The notes under the pieces are model-generated. The model was not told where the DNA came from, did not search any database, and saw only the letters and a list, made by a program, of their open reading frames with translations. Positions 62,696 to 64,000 of a stretch of 64,000 bases of DNA are shown here, in pieces. A program made the position numbers and the translations under genes. Source of the stretch: an uncultured Eubacteriales bacterium (GTDB taxonomy: Bacteria > Bacillota > Clostridia > Oscillospirales > CAG-272). Position 1 is the stretch's first letter, and every line of letters starts with the position of its first letter. Where the stretch lies: contig CAKSDP010000006.1 of the NCBI GenBank assembly GCA_934446065.1, positions 20,371-84,370 of the forward strand, written 5' to 3'.

Positions 62696-63673
62696 TCAGG
62701 AATCGTATTTCTCCCAGAACTTCTTCATGACCGATTCGTATTTCTCGGGATCAACGTAGTAGCTCATGGCATGATCCGCGCCGGGAACGATCAGAAGCTC
62801 CTTCGGCGACGCGCACGCCGCGTAATTGCGGTACGTCATCTCGACTGGAACGAATTTGTCCGCTGATCCGTGTACGAACAGTACCGGAACACGTGCCGAC
62901 TCAAGCGCCTCGATCGTAGAGCTTTCTTCCGATCCGACCGAGATTTTCCGACGGCACATCCTGTCGGCAATTGCCCCGTGCATTCCGTAGGGAAGATGAA
63001 GATTGTTTCGTATGATATGCTTCCAGATAGCCTTCGGCGAAGTGAATCCGCAGTCCGCCATAATGCCGTGTACATTCTCCGGCAGATCAAGTCCCGCCGC
63101 CATCAGAACTGTCGCAGCACCCATGGATACTCCCGCAAGATAAATCGGAAGCGTGGCGGAAACATTCGCCGTCACCCAATCTATCCACGAGAGACAGTCG
63201 TATCGCTCGATGAGTCCGAACCCCATGTGATCGCCCGTGCTGTTGTTTTGTCCGCGCTGCTCAACATAAAGAACATTGCATCCACTCTCGTGCCAAAAAC
63301 GCGATATCATGCCGAAATCCTTTATCCACGATGACCGCCATCCGTGGAATGCGATTACCGTGCGGCTTGCATTCTCGGCGGGGAAGTAGTGCCCGACAAG
63401 AGTCTCGCCGTCGTAGCTTGTGATCTCGACGGTGCGGTGCTCGCTTGTCTCAAGTGCGACCGCAGCCTCGCGTACAGTCTCAACATATTCCTCGCTCTTT
63501 TTGCCGCCGGCTATCTTTCCTTCGGCACGCCGCATTATCTTCGGCATATCGCGGTCAAGCGCGGTATTTATAAGGTATTTGGTGCTCACATATGCCGATG
63601 CTGCTGCCGCAGCCGCTGCCGCGCCGCCGGCAACAAGTGTGTATTTTATGAGTTTCTCGGTTGATTTTTTCAT
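62696..63673 (-). CDS. Alpha/beta hydrolase with N-terminal membrane anchor
   Basis: This 325-residue protein has an N-terminal hydrophobic helix (KYTLVAGGAAAAAAAASAYV), then an alpha/beta hydrolase fold with oxyanion motif VIAFHGWRSS, the nucleophile Ser in LAGVSMGAATVLMA, an Asp in VLFVHGSADKFVPVE and the His in VPGADHAMSY. It resembles BAAT/YqkD-type hydrolases of Gram-positives, whose substrate is unknown. ATG 63673 (AGGA upstream) is preferred to one three codons earlier. Confidence 0.88.
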   Translation of the reverse strand: MKKSTEKLIKYTLVAGGAAAAAAAASAYVSTKYLINTALDRDMPKIMRRAEGKIAGGKKSEEYVETVREAAVALETSEHRTVEITSYDGETLVGHYFPAENASRTVIAFHGWRSSWIKDFGMISRFWHESGCNVLYVEQRGQNNSTGDHMGFGLIERYDCLSWIDWVTANVSATLPIYLAGVSMGAATVLMAAGLDLPENVHGIMADCGFTSPKAIWKHIIRNNLHLPYGMHGAIADRMCRRKISVGSEESSTIEALESARVPVLFVHGSADKFVPVEMTYRNYAACASPKELLIVPGADHAMSYYVDPEKYESVMKKFWEKYDS

Positions 63674-63772
63674 TCTGTGCATCCTGCCTTTCCGAATTTT
63701 GCTCCGTCGGAATTATCATTCCCGAAATCATGCGTATAATTTAGAGCTTTATAATTTTTTCTCTGTGATTAT

Positions 63773-63801
63773 ATTATAACCGAAAACTGCAGTGCAGGCA
63801 A
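63773..63801 (-). promoter_or_regulatory. Promoter for the alpha/beta hydrolase gene
   Basis: On the minus strand, TTGCCT, 17 bases, then TATAAT. The leader is about 100 bases. Confidence 0.75.
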
Positions 63802-64000
63802 TGGACAATCGAAACGGAATGTCGCTATTTTGTGCACTCACAGGCAAAATGCCCGAAAATATGACACCAAGGTATATTTTGACTGAAGTGAATTCAAGGT
63901 TAATATTATGATAAACTCAAACTGTGTTGGTTTGTCAATGATATGTTACACAGTGCTTCAAAAAATTATCGAGAGTAGCCTTGGGAGAGATCCAGTTAAG
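63802..64000. other. Right-end intergenic stretch with a possible outward promoter
   Basis: No gene of any size can be supported here, and together with the hydrolase leader over 320 bases are gene-free. It is A+T-rich. TTGACT (63879-63884), 16 bases, then TAATAT (63901-63906) could be a promoter reading rightwards out of the window. I see no terminator or repeat. Confidence 0.45.

Noticed and set aside
1..64000. tRNA, rRNA, insertion sequences or prophage genes
   Set aside because: None seen on either strand: no transposase or integrase motif among the proteins and no rRNA-like or cloverleaf stretch recognised.

Overview
The window is bacterial chromosome from a spore-forming, Gram-positive anaerobe of the class Clostridia. 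It looks like an Oscillospiraceae/Ruminococcaceae-type gut or anaerobic-digester lineage, moderately G+C-rich in its genes and A+T-rich between them. The evidence is a complete spoIIAA-spoIIAB-sigF operon, spoVT and a SpoIID-like protein; a holB-ricT-trmN6-rsmI cluster laid out as in Bacillus/Clostridia; a TatD gene with its companion radical SAM protein; a bacterial 2[4Fe-4S] ferredoxin; and two secreted dockerin-bearing proteins. The species cannot be named from the sequence. I see no rRNA, tRNA, insertion sequence, prophage or CRISPR array. Genes are closely packed, and the only gene-free stretch over 300 bases is the right end.

Layout. 1-3.2 kb (+): the 3' end of a copper P-type ATPase with an in-frame C-terminal CopZ-like domain, a secreted papain-family peptidase with dockerin, and lrgAB. 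3.3-11.1 kb (-): spoVT, an SLC13 transporter, a MATE exporter, a membrane-bound sugar-nucleotide dehydratase/epimerase and a DUF4838 lipoprotein. 11.2-13.6 kb (+): tmcAL and a GH27 alpha-galactosidase. 13.7-22.5 kb (-): nagA-metG-tatD-radical SAM, then holB-ricT-ferredoxin-trmN6-rsmI. 22.7-34.4 kb (+): coaE, lytic transglycosylase, M18 aminopeptidase, prfA, sua5, a ParC/GyrA-type topoisomerase subunit, a SpoIID-like protein with its small partner, an MFS transporter and a membrane protein. 34.5-36.1 kb (-): the spoIIA operon.

36.2-50.4 kb is mostly (+): a leucine-rich-repeat dockerin protein, then a surface-polysaccharide block (O-antigen-ligase-like protein, two DUF4330 proteins flanking a TagO/WecA enzyme, and a degenerate LCP-like protein), then glyQS, rsmA, a HAD phosphatase, a DUF1015 protein and an initiating sugar transferase. 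One yihY-type gene lies on (-). 50.4-52.9 kb (-): gpsA, a small membrane protein and an M23 peptidase that appears to start at ATT. 53.0-60.3 kb (+): the arginine/carbamoyl-phosphate operon argC-argF-carA-carB behind a tandem ArgR-like operator. Its last gene is an in-frame fusion of the carbamoyl-phosphate synthase large subunit to diaminopimelate epimerase (DapF). 60.4-63.7 kb (-): a DUF305 protein, a second MATE exporter and an alpha/beta hydrolase.

Most unusual points: the CarB-DapF fusion, whose epimerase half lacks the usual first catalytic cysteine; the CopA-CopZ fusion that keeps an internal ribosome-binding site and start; the LCP-like protein without the usual catalytic arginines; the ATT start; and an ArgR operator pair with the canonical 21-bp centre-to-centre distance. 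About ten sigma-A-type promoters can be read by eye, nearly all with 17-bp spacers, and they agree well with the start codons chosen here.
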